Shown: positions 47,161 to 56,878, counted from the first letter of the stretch. The stretch: 64,000 nucleotides of DNA from Paraglaciecola marina (GCF_004360155.1 NZ_SAIS01000004.1:1-64000); one strand, 5' to 3'. Notes: generated by a model from the letters alone, not told the origin. Numbers and translations are program-made.

Positions 47161-47877
47161 ATGATTTTTTATAAAAAACTAAAAAAAGTTAAGGCTATTA
47201 CCTTTGACTTAGATGACACCTTGTACAACAACTACCCTATTATCGTGAGAGCAAATCACGCTCTCTTTGCATGGCTAGAAAAAAACTATCCTGAAACTAA
47301 AAACATAGATGAATATTTTTGGAAAACCCATCAATTAAATGTCCTAAGAAGCAAGCCAATGTTAAAACATGACATAGGACAATTGCGCTACTCAACGATG
47401 CATTCTGGTTTTATACACTTAGGACTATTACCAAAGGAGGCTAAAGAAGCTGCTCAGCATAGTTTTGATTATTTTTATTCTCAGAGGAGTAACTTTTCAT
47501 TACCCAAAAACATTCATTCTTTATTAGAAGCTCTGTCTGCAAAGCTTCCTCTTGTAGCTATTACTAATGGTAATGTTGATCTCGAACAAATTGGCATAGC
47601 GCCTTATTTTTCAAAAACTCTTAAAGCGTCATTAACCTTACCCATGAAGCCTAATAGCGCTATGTTCGAAGCCTCAAAGCAATTTTTAAAGCTGCCAGAG
47701 AGTAATATCTTGCATGTGGGAGATGACTTACATAAAGACGTATGGGGCGCATTAAAATCTGGCTATCAAACCGCTTGGTATGCAGAAAATAGATCAATGG
47801 CGTTAGTGAACGAACACGCAACGACTATACCTCACATACAACTTGATAAGCTTGAAGAGCTACTTTTACTTATATAA
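47161..47877 (+). CDS. yigB: HAD-superfamily hydrolase, YigB-like
   Basis: This 238-residue HAD phosphatase has motif I in TFDLDDTLY, motif II in VAITNGN, and motifs III/IV in LPMKPNS and HVGDDLHKDVWGALKSG. E. coli YigB is a flavin-mononucleotide phosphatase; the same role is likely given the synteny with xerC. No Shine-Dalgarno is seen at the ATG, but a 17-codon frame starting at the xerC stop (47121-47174) overlaps the start, so translation may depend on re-initiation. Confidence 0.9.
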   Translation: MIFYKKLKKVKAITFDLDDTLYNNYPIIVRANHALFAWLEKNYPETKNIDEYFWKTHQLNVLRSKPMLKHDIGQLRYSTMHSGFIHLGLLPKEAKEAAQHSFDYFYSQRSNFSLPKNIHSLLEALSAKLPLVAITNGNVDLEQIGIAPYFSKTLKASLTLPMKPNSAMFEASKQFLKLPESNILHVGDDLHKDVWGALKSGYQTAWYAENRSMALVNEHATTIPHIQLDKLEELLLLI

Positions 47878-47914
47878 ATAGGATATTTAACACTGATTTC
47901 AATCTATAAAACAT

Positions 47915-48694
47915 TTAGTCTTCAAGTATATTTTGATTCATGGTTTCGCAGGGGCTTTGACAGGTTGGTTTACCTACTATTTTAGCAGGAATGCCTGCAA
48001 CAGTAACATGTGCTGGCACATCATTTAATACCACACTACCCGCTCCAACTTTAGCACCTTTACCAATAGTAATGTTACCCAAAATTTTTGCACCGGCACC
48101 AATCATTACCCCTTCTTTAATTTTAGGGTGGCGGTCTCCCGCTTCATTACCTGTGCCCCCTAGAGTAACCGATTGCATTACAGATACATTATTTTCAATT
48201 ACCGCTGTTTCTCCCACAACAATCCCGGTGGCATGATCAAACATGACACCTTGTCCAATACGTGCTGCGGGGTGAATGTCTACCGAGAACACTTCAGAAT
48301 TACGACTCTGTATAAACAGCGCTAAGTCATGCCTACCAGCTAACCATAATTGATGGGCTAATCTGTGCACTTGAATAGCGTGAAATCCCTTAAAATTCAA
48401 CAATACAGTTAAATAAGAATGTACTGCTGGGTCACGGTTATACACAGCTTCAACATCACCAACAACTGCCTCAACTATCTCAGGGTGCAATAGATAACTC
48501 TGTTCAAACATTTCTCTTAGTGATAAAGATCCCATTACGTCATCCGCTAGCTTAGTGGATAAAATAAAGCTCAATGCGGTTTCGAAATTATGGTGGGCTA
48601 AAATACATTTGTGCACATAACTTGCTAATAGCGGCTCTTTGGTCACCAAAGTTTGTGCTTCAGATTTTAAACGCTGCCAAAACTCTATCGTCAT
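47915..48694 (-). CDS. cysE: serine O-acetyltransferase
   Basis: CysE makes O-acetylserine, the acceptor for sulfide in cysteine synthesis. The 259-residue protein has an N-terminal helical domain (WQRLKSEAQTLV, SLREMFEQSY) and a left-handed hexapeptide-repeat domain with DIHPAARIGQGVMFDHATG, GDRHPKIKEGVMIGAGAKILG. The long C-terminal tail after VGKPTCQSP resembles the feedback-sensitive form. A good gaggaat precedes the ATG. It links with cysJIH (9.3-13.6 kb) in pathway. Confidence 0.96.
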   Translation of the reverse strand: MTIEFWQRLKSEAQTLVTKEPLLASYVHKCILAHHNFETALSFILSTKLADDVMGSLSLREMFEQSYLLHPEIVEAVVGDVEAVYNRDPAVHSYLTVLLNFKGFHAIQVHRLAHQLWLAGRHDLALFIQSRNSEVFSVDIHPAARIGQGVMFDHATGIVVGETAVIENNVSVMQSVTLGGTGNEAGDRHPKIKEGVMIGAGAKILGNITIGKGAKVGAGSVVLNDVPAHVTVAGIPAKIVGKPTCQSPCETMNQNILED

Positions 48695-48923
48695 TTGCTA
48701 TTCCTCGGCTCGGGATTTGCTAATACTCACTAGAACCATTTATACAATCAATAATTTCAGTAATTTTCATATTACCAACTTAACACTAAAATAACGATAA
48801 ACGTGATTTGTAAGACACTACTCAATACAATTGGGACAAATTTACAATTTTATAGTCTAGTGTAATTAAATACAGTATTACTGATATACTAGTCACATAA
48901 TTTTTTTGACGACATGTAGTGTA

Positions 48924-51092
48924 ATGGACGTATCTCGACTTCTAGACCAATTAAACGATAAACAAAGGGATGCTGTGGCAGCTCCCGCATCTGACATGCT
49001 AATTTTAGCAGGTGCCGGTAGTGGTAAAACCCGTGTTTTAGTGCACCGTATTGCCTGGTTAATGGAAGTTGAAAATATTGCACCTTATGGGATTTTAGCA
49101 GTAACCTTTACCAATAAAGCCGCCAAAGAAATGCGTGGCAGGGTAGAGCAGCTGCAAGGGTCTGCTCTCAACTCAATGTGGATTGGAACCTTTCATGGTA
49201 TAGCCCACAGATTACTTCGCACCCATTATGCCGATGTAAATTTACCCGAAAACTTCACTATTCTAGACTCAGATGATCAATATCGATTAGTAAGACGAGT
49301 ACTTAAAAGTTTAAATCTTGATGAAAAGCACTGGGCACCTAAGCATGTGCAGTGGTATATCAATGGCAATAAAGATGAAGGTTTACGCCCACAACATATT
49401 GAGACAAATGGTGATGCTACTCAGCAGAAAATGCGTGAAATTTACCAAACCTATCAGCAAACATGTGACCGGGCAGGTTTAGTAGACTTTGCTGAATTAT
49501 TACTTAGAGCTCACGAGTTATGGTTAAACAACCCCCACATTTTACAACATTATCAAAAACGCTTTAGAGCGATACTGGTAGACGAGTTTCAAGACACCAA
49601 CAATATTCAATATGCATGGTTACGATTACTAGCAGCACCCACTAACAATATGATTATTGTGGGAGATGATGACCAATCTATATATGGCTGGCGCGGTGCT
49701 AACGTTGAGAACATTCAACACTTTTTAAGAGACTTTAAGGGCGCAAGTACTATTCGCCTAGAGCAAAACTATCGCTCTACAGGCAATATATTAAAAGCTG
49801 CAAATGCAGTGATTGATAATAACAGCGGCCGCCTTGGTAAAGAGTTATGGACCGAAGATAGTCAAGGAGAATTAATATCCTTGTATGCGGGATTCAATGA
49901 ACTTGATGAAGCGCGTTTTAACGTTTCACGAATAAAAGAATGGAGTGACAACGGTAACGCCTTAACTGATTGTGCTATTCTTTATCGAAGTAACGCACAA
50001 TCTCGGGTTTTGGAAGAAGCTCTACTTCAAGAATCAATTCCGTATAGAATTTACGGGGGATTACGATTCTTTGAACGGCAAGAAATTCGTGATGCACTGA
50101 GCTATCTTCGTATTATCAATCAATCTATTGATGATGCGGCCTACGAAAGAATTGTAAACACACCTACCCGAGGTTTAGGAGATAAAACCTTATCCCAAGT
50201 AAGAGAGCTAGCACGAGATTCTGAATTATCTATGTGGGATGCCAGTGCCAAAATGTTAGCTGAAAAAAGGCTTAATGGCCGGGCCTCAAATGCTCTCGAC
50301 GCCTTTATGAAACTCATTAAGCAATTAAGACAAGATATTATTGAATTGCCTTTAGAGCAACAAGCCGACTATGTGATAAAACACTCTGGCCTGTACGCCA
50401 TGTATAAAGCAGAGAAAGGCGAAAAAGCCCAAGCAAGAATCGAAAACTTAGAAGAACTGGTCACAGCATGTAAACAATTTGTTGTACCAGAAGAAGCTGA
50501 CAATATGACCCCACTTTCAGCCTTCTTGGCACATGCTTCTTTAGAAGCTGGCGATACCCAAGCCGATAGCCACCAAGACGCAGTACAAATGATGACAATC
50601 CATACGGCTAAAGGTTTAGAGTTTCCTTTAGTGTTTATGGTTGGCGTAGAAGAAGGCATGTTTCCAAGCCAAATGAGTAATGAAGAGCCAGGCAAGATAG
50701 AAGAAGAACGCAGGCTTTGTTACGTGGGCATGACTAGGGCTATGCAAAAGCTTTATATCACCTACGCTGAAAACAGGCGAGTATACGGGCAAGACAAATA
50801 CCACACACCATCACGGTTTATTAAAGAAATACCATCAGAACACATAGAAGAAGTAAGACTACGCACGACTATCTCTCGTCCTGTACATAATCGATTTACC
50901 TCAGCAACAGGGCATACTACATTTGACTCATCTGCCTTTCAATTAGGAGAAAGAGTTTGCCACCCCAAGTTTGCGGAAGGCACCGTGCTCAATTACGAAG
51001 GCTCTGGAGAGCATGCTCGTATTCAAGTCAACTTTGATGACTTTGGTAGTAAATGGCTTGTGATGTCTTTCGCTAAATTGACTAAGGTGTAA
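48924..51092 (+). CDS. uvrD: DNA helicase II UvrD
   Basis: UvrD is the 3'-5' SF1A helicase of nucleotide excision and mismatch repair. The 722-residue protein has Walker A AGAGSGKT at 29-36, ILVDEFQDTN, GDDDQSIYGWRGA, HTAKGLEFPLVF and VGMTRAM. The N-terminus MDVSRLLDQLNDKQRDAVAAP (written in part) equals the E. coli form, so the ATG at 48924 is the start; the longer frame begins with a TTG. A weak LexA-like sequence (TACTG-N10-CAC at 48879-48896) lies upstream. Confidence 0.97.
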   Translation: MDVSRLLDQLNDKQRDAVAAPASDMLILAGAGSGKTRVLVHRIAWLMEVENIAPYGILAVTFTNKAAKEMRGRVEQLQGSALNSMWIGTFHGIAHRLLRTHYADVNLPENFTILDSDDQYRLVRRVLKSLNLDEKHWAPKHVQWYINGNKDEGLRPQHIETNGDATQQKMREIYQTYQQTCDRAGLVDFAELLLRAHELWLNNPHILQHYQKRFRAILVDEFQDTNNIQYAWLRLLAAPTNNMIIVGDDDQSIYGWRGANVENIQHFLRDFKGASTIRLEQNYRSTGNILKAANAVIDNNSGRLGKELWTEDSQGELISLYAGFNELDEARFNVSRIKEWSDNGNALTDCAILYRSNAQSRVLEEALLQESIPYRIYGGLRFFERQEIRDALSYLRIINQSIDDAAYERIVNTPTRGLGDKTLSQVRELARDSELSMWDASAKMLAEKRLNGRASNALDAFMKLIKQLRQDIIELPLEQQADYVIKHSGLYAMYKAEKGEKAQARIENLEELVTACKQFVVPEEADNMTPLSAFLAHASLEAGDTQADSHQDAVQMMTIHTAKGLEFPLVFMVGVEEGMFPSQMSNEEPGKIEEERRLCYVGMTRAMQKLYITYAENRRVYGQDKYHTPSRFIKEIPSEHIEEVRLRTTISRPVHNRFTSATGHTTFDSSAFQLGERVCHPKFAEGTVLNYEGSGEHARIQVNFDDFGSKWLVMSFAKLTKV

Positions 51093-51100
51093 AGTAATCA

Positions 51101-52339
51101 ATGCAACATAAAGTTCTAATAGTCGAAAACAACCGAGCAAGTATGGCTGTAATGCAACGTCTTATTTCTGATGCAAATTTACAACCCGTTTGCACCACCA
51201 GCTTAGTTGAGGCAAAGCATGTTTTCTCTACTTCAACACCTGAAGAATATTTATGCGCTGTAGTCGACTTTAACCTAGCAGATGCCCCTAACGGAGAAGC
51301 AATCGATTTTACAATTGATTCTTTTTTACCCACGATTGTTGTCACTGAAAACCTAGATGAAACCACAAGAAGTATTATTCTTGAAAAGAATATCGTGGAT
51401 TATATCCCAAAAGAAAATGCCCAAGTTTACGAATACTTAACTCGCTTGTTAAGTCGCTTAGACAAGAATAAAAAAATAGCAGTATTAGTCGCAAATCAAT
51501 CTAGAAATAGCAGAAATGCTATGACAGCCCTACTTAAACGTCATAACTTCATTACATTTGAAGCCGTAAACTCAGAACAGAGTATTCAGGCTTTGCGCCA
51601 CAATTCGAATATTCGCCTAGTGATTATTGACGAAAATTTGTCTAGCACCTCTGCAATACAGCTCATTTCAGAGTTACGTCTCACCCATTCTAAAGAAGAC
51701 TTAGGGATAATTGGCATTACTGCTGATACAACTAGCGGTCTGTCGGCACGATTTATAAAAAGTGGTGCCACAGATTACTTACATAAATCATACTCACACG
51801 AAGAATTTTTTTGTAGGGTGATGCAGAATATAGAAAGATTAGAAAACATTGAAACCATTAGACGAGTAGCCAATTCAGATTATTTAACTGGACTACCTAA
51901 CCGCCGGTATTTTTTTACACGAGTTGAAGCCTTACAAAAAATCAATCCTAAATTAGAAAGTTTAGCGATTGTCGATGTGGATCATTTCAAAAATATAAAC
52001 GATACCTACGGCCACGATTGTGGTGATTACACCCTCAAAGAAATAGCCAAATTAGTGGCGGACTACTTTTCTGACTACACTGCAGCAAGGTTTGGTGGAG
52101 AAGAGTTTTGTGTATATTTTACCAATATCCCTAAAGATGAAGTAGCAGAAACAATTGAAAAATTTCGTCTTGCTATGAGCAATAAAAAGTTAACGTTTGA
52201 AAAACAAACTTTGTCTTGTACCGTGAGTATTGGTCTTACCCACAGTAATAGTGCTGGTATAAAAGGAATGATACGTAAAGCTGATGAACTCTTATATACA
52301 GCCAAAAACAGTGGGCGCAATAAAGTAGTATCAGATTAA
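51101..52339 (+). CDS. response regulator with two receivers and GGDEF, diguanylate cyclase
   Basis: This is a 412-residue protein. Receiver 1 (about 4-118) has an altered acidic pocket (VENN) but retains Asp56 (VVDFNL) and Lys104; receiver 2 (about 126-245) has Asp177 (IIDENL). The GGDEF domain (about 255-410) has an intact GGEEF at 332-336 and the VDVDHFKNIND motif. No RxxD inhibition site lies upstream of GGEEF. It should make c-di-GMP. It starts eight bases after uvrD. It overlaps the stop of rarD by four bases (convergent). Confidence 0.92.
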   Translation: MQHKVLIVENNRASMAVMQRLISDANLQPVCTTSLVEAKHVFSTSTPEEYLCAVVDFNLADAPNGEAIDFTIDSFLPTIVVTENLDETTRSIILEKNIVDYIPKENAQVYEYLTRLLSRLDKNKKIAVLVANQSRNSRNAMTALLKRHNFITFEAVNSEQSIQALRHNSNIRLVIIDENLSSTSAIQLISELRLTHSKEDLGIIGITADTTSGLSARFIKSGATDYLHKSYSHEEFFCRVMQNIERLENIETIRRVANSDYLTGLPNRRYFFTRVEALQKINPKLESLAIVDVDHFKNINDTYGHDCGDYTLKEIAKLVADYFSDYTAARFGGEEFCVYFTNIPKDEVAETIEKFRLAMSNKKLTFEKQTLSCTVSIGLTHSNSAGIKGMIRKADELLYTAKNSGRNKVVSD

Positions 52340-53226
52340 ATTTTGGGAGCTTGTTTATATACTCTAAGTAGATCATACACATAAATAATCAAAGCGGCCC
52401 AAACACAAATAAAAGTAAAAATCTTGGTACTATCAATTGGTTCTTTATAGACCCCAACAGCCAAAACAAACATGATACTTGGACCTATGTATTGAAAGAA
52501 ACCTAAAGTGGTATAACGAATACGTCTGGCGGCGGCTGTAAAACATAAAAGTGGTACGGTAGTGATCACTCCTGCCAAAACAATAAGGCTGTTTAACTCA
52601 ATATCATTGGTTAATAAGTTACTGTGTTCCGGTTGAACTACTATCCAATAGGCGATAGCAAACGGAAACATAAAAAGACTTTCAATAAATAAACCAGGCA
52701 TTGATTCAACAGCAACTTTCTTGCGCAATAAGCCATAACAGCTAAAGGTTCCAGCTAAAACCAAAGACACCCAAGGAAGTTCGCCATAAGCGACCAAAAC
52801 GTTCACCACTCCAATAAACACAACTGCAACAGCCACTCCTTGTAATCGGGTCAGTTTTTCTCCTAAAAAGGCCCTAGCTAGTGCCACATTTATGAGTGGA
52901 TTAATGAAATAACCAAGACTAGATTCTAACAAACGGTCATTATTGATAGCCCAAATAAACACCAACCAGTTAACAGCCAACAAGAACCCGCTAACTAGCA
53001 GCGTTTTTAAAATTTTAGGGGCTAGGATAGCGACAATAACTTGACCAAGTTTTCTTCTAGCCAATAACAGAATAAACAATACAGGCACAGACCAAAACAC
53101 CCTATGCATCATAATCTCTGGGGCTGCCATTTCATTCAATGCTTTAAAATACATGGGGGCCAAGCCCCACATCACATAAGCTGCAATAGCGAATAGCACA
53201 CCAGATTTAACAGATTTTTGGTTCAA
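52336..53226 (-). CDS. rarD: EamA-family permease RarD
   Basis: This is a 296-residue inner-membrane protein with about ten helices in two EamA repeats. GVLFAIAAYVMWGLAPMYFK and MMHRVFWSVPVLFILLL match the RarD branch of the drug/metabolite transporter superfamily. Start is TTG (TTG AAC CAA AAA); no nearer ATG fits the family N-terminus. E. coli keeps rarD, yigI and recQ close together; here a yigI-like pseudogene and recQ follow on the right. Substrate unknown. Confidence 0.92.
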   Translation of the reverse strand: MNQKSVKSGVLFAIAAYVMWGLAPMYFKALNEMAAPEIMMHRVFWSVPVLFILLLARRKLGQVIVAILAPKILKTLLVSGFLLAVNWLVFIWAINNDRLLESSLGYFINPLINVALARAFLGEKLTRLQGVAVAVVFIGVVNVLVAYGELPWVSLVLAGTFSCYGLLRKKVAVESMPGLFIESLFMFPFAIAYWIVVQPEHSNLLTNDIELNSLIVLAGVITTVPLLCFTAAARRIRYTTLGFFQYIGPSIMFVLAVGVYKEPIDSTKIFTFICVWAALIIYVYDLLRVYKQAPKI

Positions 53227-53259
53227 AAATACTTACCGAATAAAAAACAGGATAATTTA

Positions 53260-53334
53260 GTGGCGCAGTGTGAGTTATGCCAAAAGGAATTGCAATCAAG
53301 GGTGGATGAATATTTATTATTCTTTGAACACTAG
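53260..53334 (+). CDS. possible 24-aa cysteine-containing small ORF
   Basis: A GTG frame with AGGA seven bases before it encodes MAQCELCQKELQSRVDEYLL plus a short tail. The CELC pair and helix look protein-like, and the stretch lies in the rarD-GGDEF intergenic region. The frame is open further upstream over the rarD start, without a stronger start. Too short to judge by itself. Confidence 0.2.
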   Translation: MAQCELCQKELQSRVDEYLLFFEH

Positions 53335-53353
53335 GGGCAAACTTAACTAACGT

Positions 53354-54283
53354 CTAGTATTCTTCTGACGCTGAATAACAATTTCTGCCATTTTGTTTAG
53401 CTTTAAATAAATGTTTGTCTGCACAATTAAGAAGGTCTATTGGGTTCTTGATTATTCCTTTATTATGTTTAGGCACATAAGCCGTAATGCCAACACTTAT
53501 TGTCACCATGGGAAAATGAGCATCTTTAGCAGCTTTGATATTTCTATTTCTAATTTTAGAAATTAAACTATCAGCGACTTGAATTGCACCTTCTAAATCT
53601 GTAAATGGTAACAATAATACAAACTCCTCGCCCCCGTACCTTGCTGCAAAATCTCTTTCTCGTCTTTTACTTTTAGCAATAATCGATGCCACAGTTTTTA
53701 AACATTTGTCACCTTCTAAATGGCCAAACTCGTCATTAAATAATTTAAAGTTATCAATATCAATCAGCAAGATAGCGATTGAATGGTTACCACGAACAGC
53801 GGCATACCATTCTTTATTTAGCATAGTGTCTAATTGCATTCTATTGGCTAACCCTGTTAAGCCATCCGTGCAGGATACTTGAGCTAATCTTTTCTGCTGA
53901 GCCACCATATTCATATGGTTTTTAATCCTAAATAGTATCGTTTTTGGACGGGCATTTAGGTCTATATAGTCAATTGCACCTATACTTAAACACGCTTCCT
54001 CTTCATCAGCCGTTGCATTTGGAGTAAGTAAAACTATTGGGATATGAGATGTTAAACGATTGTCTTTTACGAATGTACATAACTCTTGACCGCTAATCAT
54101 TGGCGCGTGCACTTTGCTCAACACTAAATCTATATCTTTTAATAAGATACTTTGTAGCCCAGCTTTTCCATCATGAGCAACCTCAATATTAAACAATTGA
54201 GCGAACAGGGACGTAAGTGTTGAAATATTCACAACATCATCATCAATAATCAGCAATGTAAGATTTTGTTGAAAAACCGTCAT
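53354..54283 (-). CDS. GGDEF diguanylate cyclase with a pseudo-receiver
   Basis: This 309-residue protein has a receiver-like domain (about 8-125) with the acidic pocket IIDDD, but the phospho-acceptor position carries Lys57 (LVLSKVHAPM instead of LVLxDVxxPM) and the conserved Lys after GAIDYI is absent. The GGDEF domain (about 140-305) is complete: GGEEF at 217-221, DIDNFKLFND, and an RERD inhibition site at 208-211. Cyclase activity is likely but not controlled by phosphorylation of this domain. No partner kinase nearby. Confidence 0.9.
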   Translation of the reverse strand: MTVFQQNLTLLIIDDDVVNISTLTSLFAQLFNIEVAHDGKAGLQSILLKDIDLVLSKVHAPMISGQELCTFVKDNRLTSHIPIVLLTPNATADEEEACLSIGAIDYIDLNARPKTILFRIKNHMNMVAQQKRLAQVSCTDGLTGLANRMQLDTMLNKEWYAAVRGNHSIAILLIDIDNFKLFNDEFGHLEGDKCLKTVASIIAKSKRRERDFAARYGGEEFVLLLPFTDLEGAIQVADSLISKIRNRNIKAAKDAHFPMVTISVGITAYVPKHNKGIIKNPIDLLNCADKHLFKAKQNGRNCYSASEEY

Positions 54284-54341
54284 AACTTCCCTGAAATTTA
54301 ATCTACAAGCTACCGATCACGATTGACTGATAATAGATTAA

Positions 54342-54455
54342 CTAAATGCTCACCTGCATATTGTCTAAATATTCAGCAACAATAAAGTGTTTTCTTTTTA
54401 AAAAAGAGACGAGGTTTTCATTCAACCGCCTGCCCGTCTGATAACTTTCTAGCAT
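54342..54455 (-). CDS. possible 37-aa small ORF downstream of the pseudogene
   Basis: An ATG frame encodes MLESYQTGRRLNENLVSFLK and a further 17 residues ending YLDNMQVSI. It looks protein-like in composition but has no Shine-Dalgarno. It may be a remnant linked to the thioesterase pseudogene, or chance. The rest of 54284-55048 holds the pseudogene and recQ's upstream region. Confidence 0.15.
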   Translation of the reverse strand: MLESYQTGRRLNENLVSFLKRKHFIVAEYLDNMQVSI

Positions 54456-54485
54456 AAATATATTATTACGCTATTTTTCAAAGCC

Positions 54486-54946
54486 TTAGATAACATAGGC
54501 AGCTGTACCAGTTGCTATATGCATACCTGATTGATTATGTAAGTTCATTTTGCAGACAGCGACTTTATTTCCTTTACGTATTACTTCAGCTGATGCAATA
54601 GACTTACCTCCTTTACTTGGGCGCAAGTAATCTGCCCTCATATCCAAAGTGCCACCATTAGCTAACTGTTAATAATACTGTGTGCTCTCGACTTTAGTTT
54701 GTAAATCATCTACCCCAAATATTAACACTGCTAAATTACCTAGCGTATCTAAAACAGCTGCGGTTACACCACCATGTAAGATTTTATGAACAGGATTACC
54801 CATTGATCTATCACCTCATTGAAGGATAATTTTTACTTTATCTCATTCAACATACTCAACCTCAAATCCTCATGATTGAACGGCATTTTAGTATTGAAGA
54901 AACTGATAACTGAGGCTCGCAATTCTTCTGTTGTCATGTTCTTCAT
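54486..54946 (-). pseudogene. YigI-like thioesterase pseudogene
   Basis: On the minus strand, pieces of a hotdog-fold PaaI/YigI-type thioesterase can be read: MKNMTTEELRASVISFFNT, FEVEYVE-stop-DKVKIILQ-stop, MGNPVHKILHGGVTAAVLD, TKVESTQYY-stop and LDMRADYLRPSKGGKSIA, ending GTAAYVI. There are at least three stops and one frame change, so the full protein is not made. The gene order rarD-yigI-recQ matches that in E. coli, supporting the identity. Confidence 0.8.
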
Positions 54947-55048
54947 CCCGCGCTCATAAACTCAAAGTGCTTTTTTAAGTGATAGCAAGTGAACACTCAG
55001 TTAAAAACACGTAAACTTGCTAGATAAATTATTCCCATTGAGAAATCT

Positions 55049-56878
55049 TTGTCTGAGCAAGCACCTAATCACTCTCCATCATCAATTAATCCCTTAGACA
55101 AAGCGAGAGAGATTTTAAAAAATACTTTTGGATATGACCAATTTAGAGACGGTCAATCTGAAGTCATCTCTAGGGTGCTAGATAAACAAGACTGCTTAGT
55201 TTTAATGCCTACTGGCGGTGGCAAATCTCTTTGCTATCAAATACCTGCTTTACTACTGCCGGGACTAACCATAGTAGTATCCCCCCTTATCTCATTAATG
55301 AAAGACCAAGTTGACGGACTATTAACCTATGGAGTCAATGCCGCATACATTAACTCTAATCTATCATACGAGGACATTTTCAAGATATATAAAGGGATGC
55401 AGGACAACCAATACACGTTAATTTATGTAGCACCAGAAAGATTAATGCAACTGGAGTTTATTACACGCTTAAAAGGCTTATGCATCAGTTTAATTGCGGT
55501 AGACGAAGCCCACTGCGTATCCCATTGGGGCCATGATTTTAGAAAAGACTACCGGCTACTAGGGCAACTTAAAAACCACTTTCCTGACGTACCGGTTATG
55601 GGTCTAACAGCAACAGCAGACCTTGCAACACGTGCTGATATAAGTTTGCAACTTAACTTAAATTCCCCATTTATTTTTAAAGGCAGTTTCGACCGCCCTA
55701 ATATTCGCTATAACCAAGTCACAAAATATAAAGCAACTGATCAAGTAATTAGCTTTGTAAAGCAGCAAGAAGGCAGCGGAATAATTTATTGTAATAGTCG
55801 CAGCAAAGTAGACGACTTGGCTATGGCTCTTGCACGTAAGGGTATTAACAGCGCGGGTTATCATGCGGGTTTAGAACCCAATATTCGAGATATTATTCAA
55901 AGAGATTTTATTCAAGATAAAATCGATATCATAGTAGCTACTGTTGCATTTGGAATGGGTATAGATAAATCTAATGTGCGGTTTGTATTGCATTTTGATT
56001 TACCAAGAAGCATTGAATCTTACTACCAAGAAATTGGCAGAGCTGGCCGAGATGGAATGCCTGCTGAAGCTCTATTATTATTTGATGAAAAAGACACAAG
56101 TCGAATTAAACAATGGATATCCAGTGGTGAAAACCCAGAACGTAATGCTATCGAATTACAGAAATTTGCAGCAATGGAAGCCTTTGGAGAAGCACAAACT
56201 TGTCGTAGACAAGTATTGCTCAACTACTTTGCAGAATATTCAGCGGGGCATTGTGGTAACTGCGATATTTGCTTAGACCCCCCTAAGGCGTTTGAGGGTA
56301 CAGTTGAAGCACAAAAGGTCCTATCGTGTATCCTCAGACTAAAACAAAGCGTTGCTAGCCAATATTTAATTGATGTTTTGCGGGGCAAACAATTAAAAAA
56401 AATAATTGAACAACAACATAATGAACTGAGTACTTTTGCTATAGGTAAGGATAAATCTGATGCCTACTGGCATAATATTATAAACCAATTGATACATAGG
56501 GGATTTATTAGGGTCGACATAACACAGAATGCGGTGCTGAAATTAACCGAAGAAGCCAGACCCATCCTTCAAAAATCTCAGGATGTACAATTAGCAGTGC
56601 CTAGGCTTGATATGAACTTTGGCAACCAAAAATCTTGGCAAACTCCCGACTACGATAGAGCCTTATTCGCCAAGCTTAAACATTTACGTAAGAAAATCGC
56701 AGAGCAAGACGACGTGCCACCCTTTGTGGTATTCAGTGATGCAAGCTTAGCCGACATGGCTAATAAATGCCCTGAGTCTGAAGTCGAGTTTTTAGATATC
56801 CATGGCGTAGGGCAAACAAAGCTAAGCCGTTATGGTGAGCGATTCATTTCTACTATTTCGGCACATCTTAATAAGTAA
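55049..56878 (+). CDS. recQ: ATP-dependent DNA helicase RecQ
   Basis: RecQ unwinds DNA in the RecF recombination pathway. The 609-residue protein is the same length as E. coli RecQ. Walker A MPTGGGKSLCYQIP is at about 53-66, DEAH in VDEAHCVSHWGHDFR, motif VI YYQEIGRAGRDGMPAEALLL (part), zinc-binding CRRQVLL...CGNCDIC, RQC and a C-terminal HRDC (FSDASLADMANKCP, IHGVGQTKLSRYGERF). It starts with TTG with gaga six bases before. It is the true recQ by length and synteny; 22507-24711 is a paralogue. Confidence 0.95.
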   Translation: MSEQAPNHSPSSINPLDKAREILKNTFGYDQFRDGQSEVISRVLDKQDCLVLMPTGGGKSLCYQIPALLLPGLTIVVSPLISLMKDQVDGLLTYGVNAAYINSNLSYEDIFKIYKGMQDNQYTLIYVAPERLMQLEFITRLKGLCISLIAVDEAHCVSHWGHDFRKDYRLLGQLKNHFPDVPVMGLTATADLATRADISLQLNLNSPFIFKGSFDRPNIRYNQVTKYKATDQVISFVKQQEGSGIIYCNSRSKVDDLAMALARKGINSAGYHAGLEPNIRDIIQRDFIQDKIDIIVATVAFGMGIDKSNVRFVLHFDLPRSIESYYQEIGRAGRDGMPAEALLLFDEKDTSRIKQWISSGENPERNAIELQKFAAMEAFGEAQTCRRQVLLNYFAEYSAGHCGNCDICLDPPKAFEGTVEAQKVLSCILRLKQSVASQYLIDVLRGKQLKKIIEQQHNELSTFAIGKDKSDAYWHNIINQLIHRGFIRVDITQNAVLKLTEEARPILQKSQDVQLAVPRLDMNFGNQKSWQTPDYDRALFAKLKHLRKKIAEQDDVPPFVVFSDASLADMANKCPESEVEFLDIHGVGQTKLSRYGERFISTISAHLNK

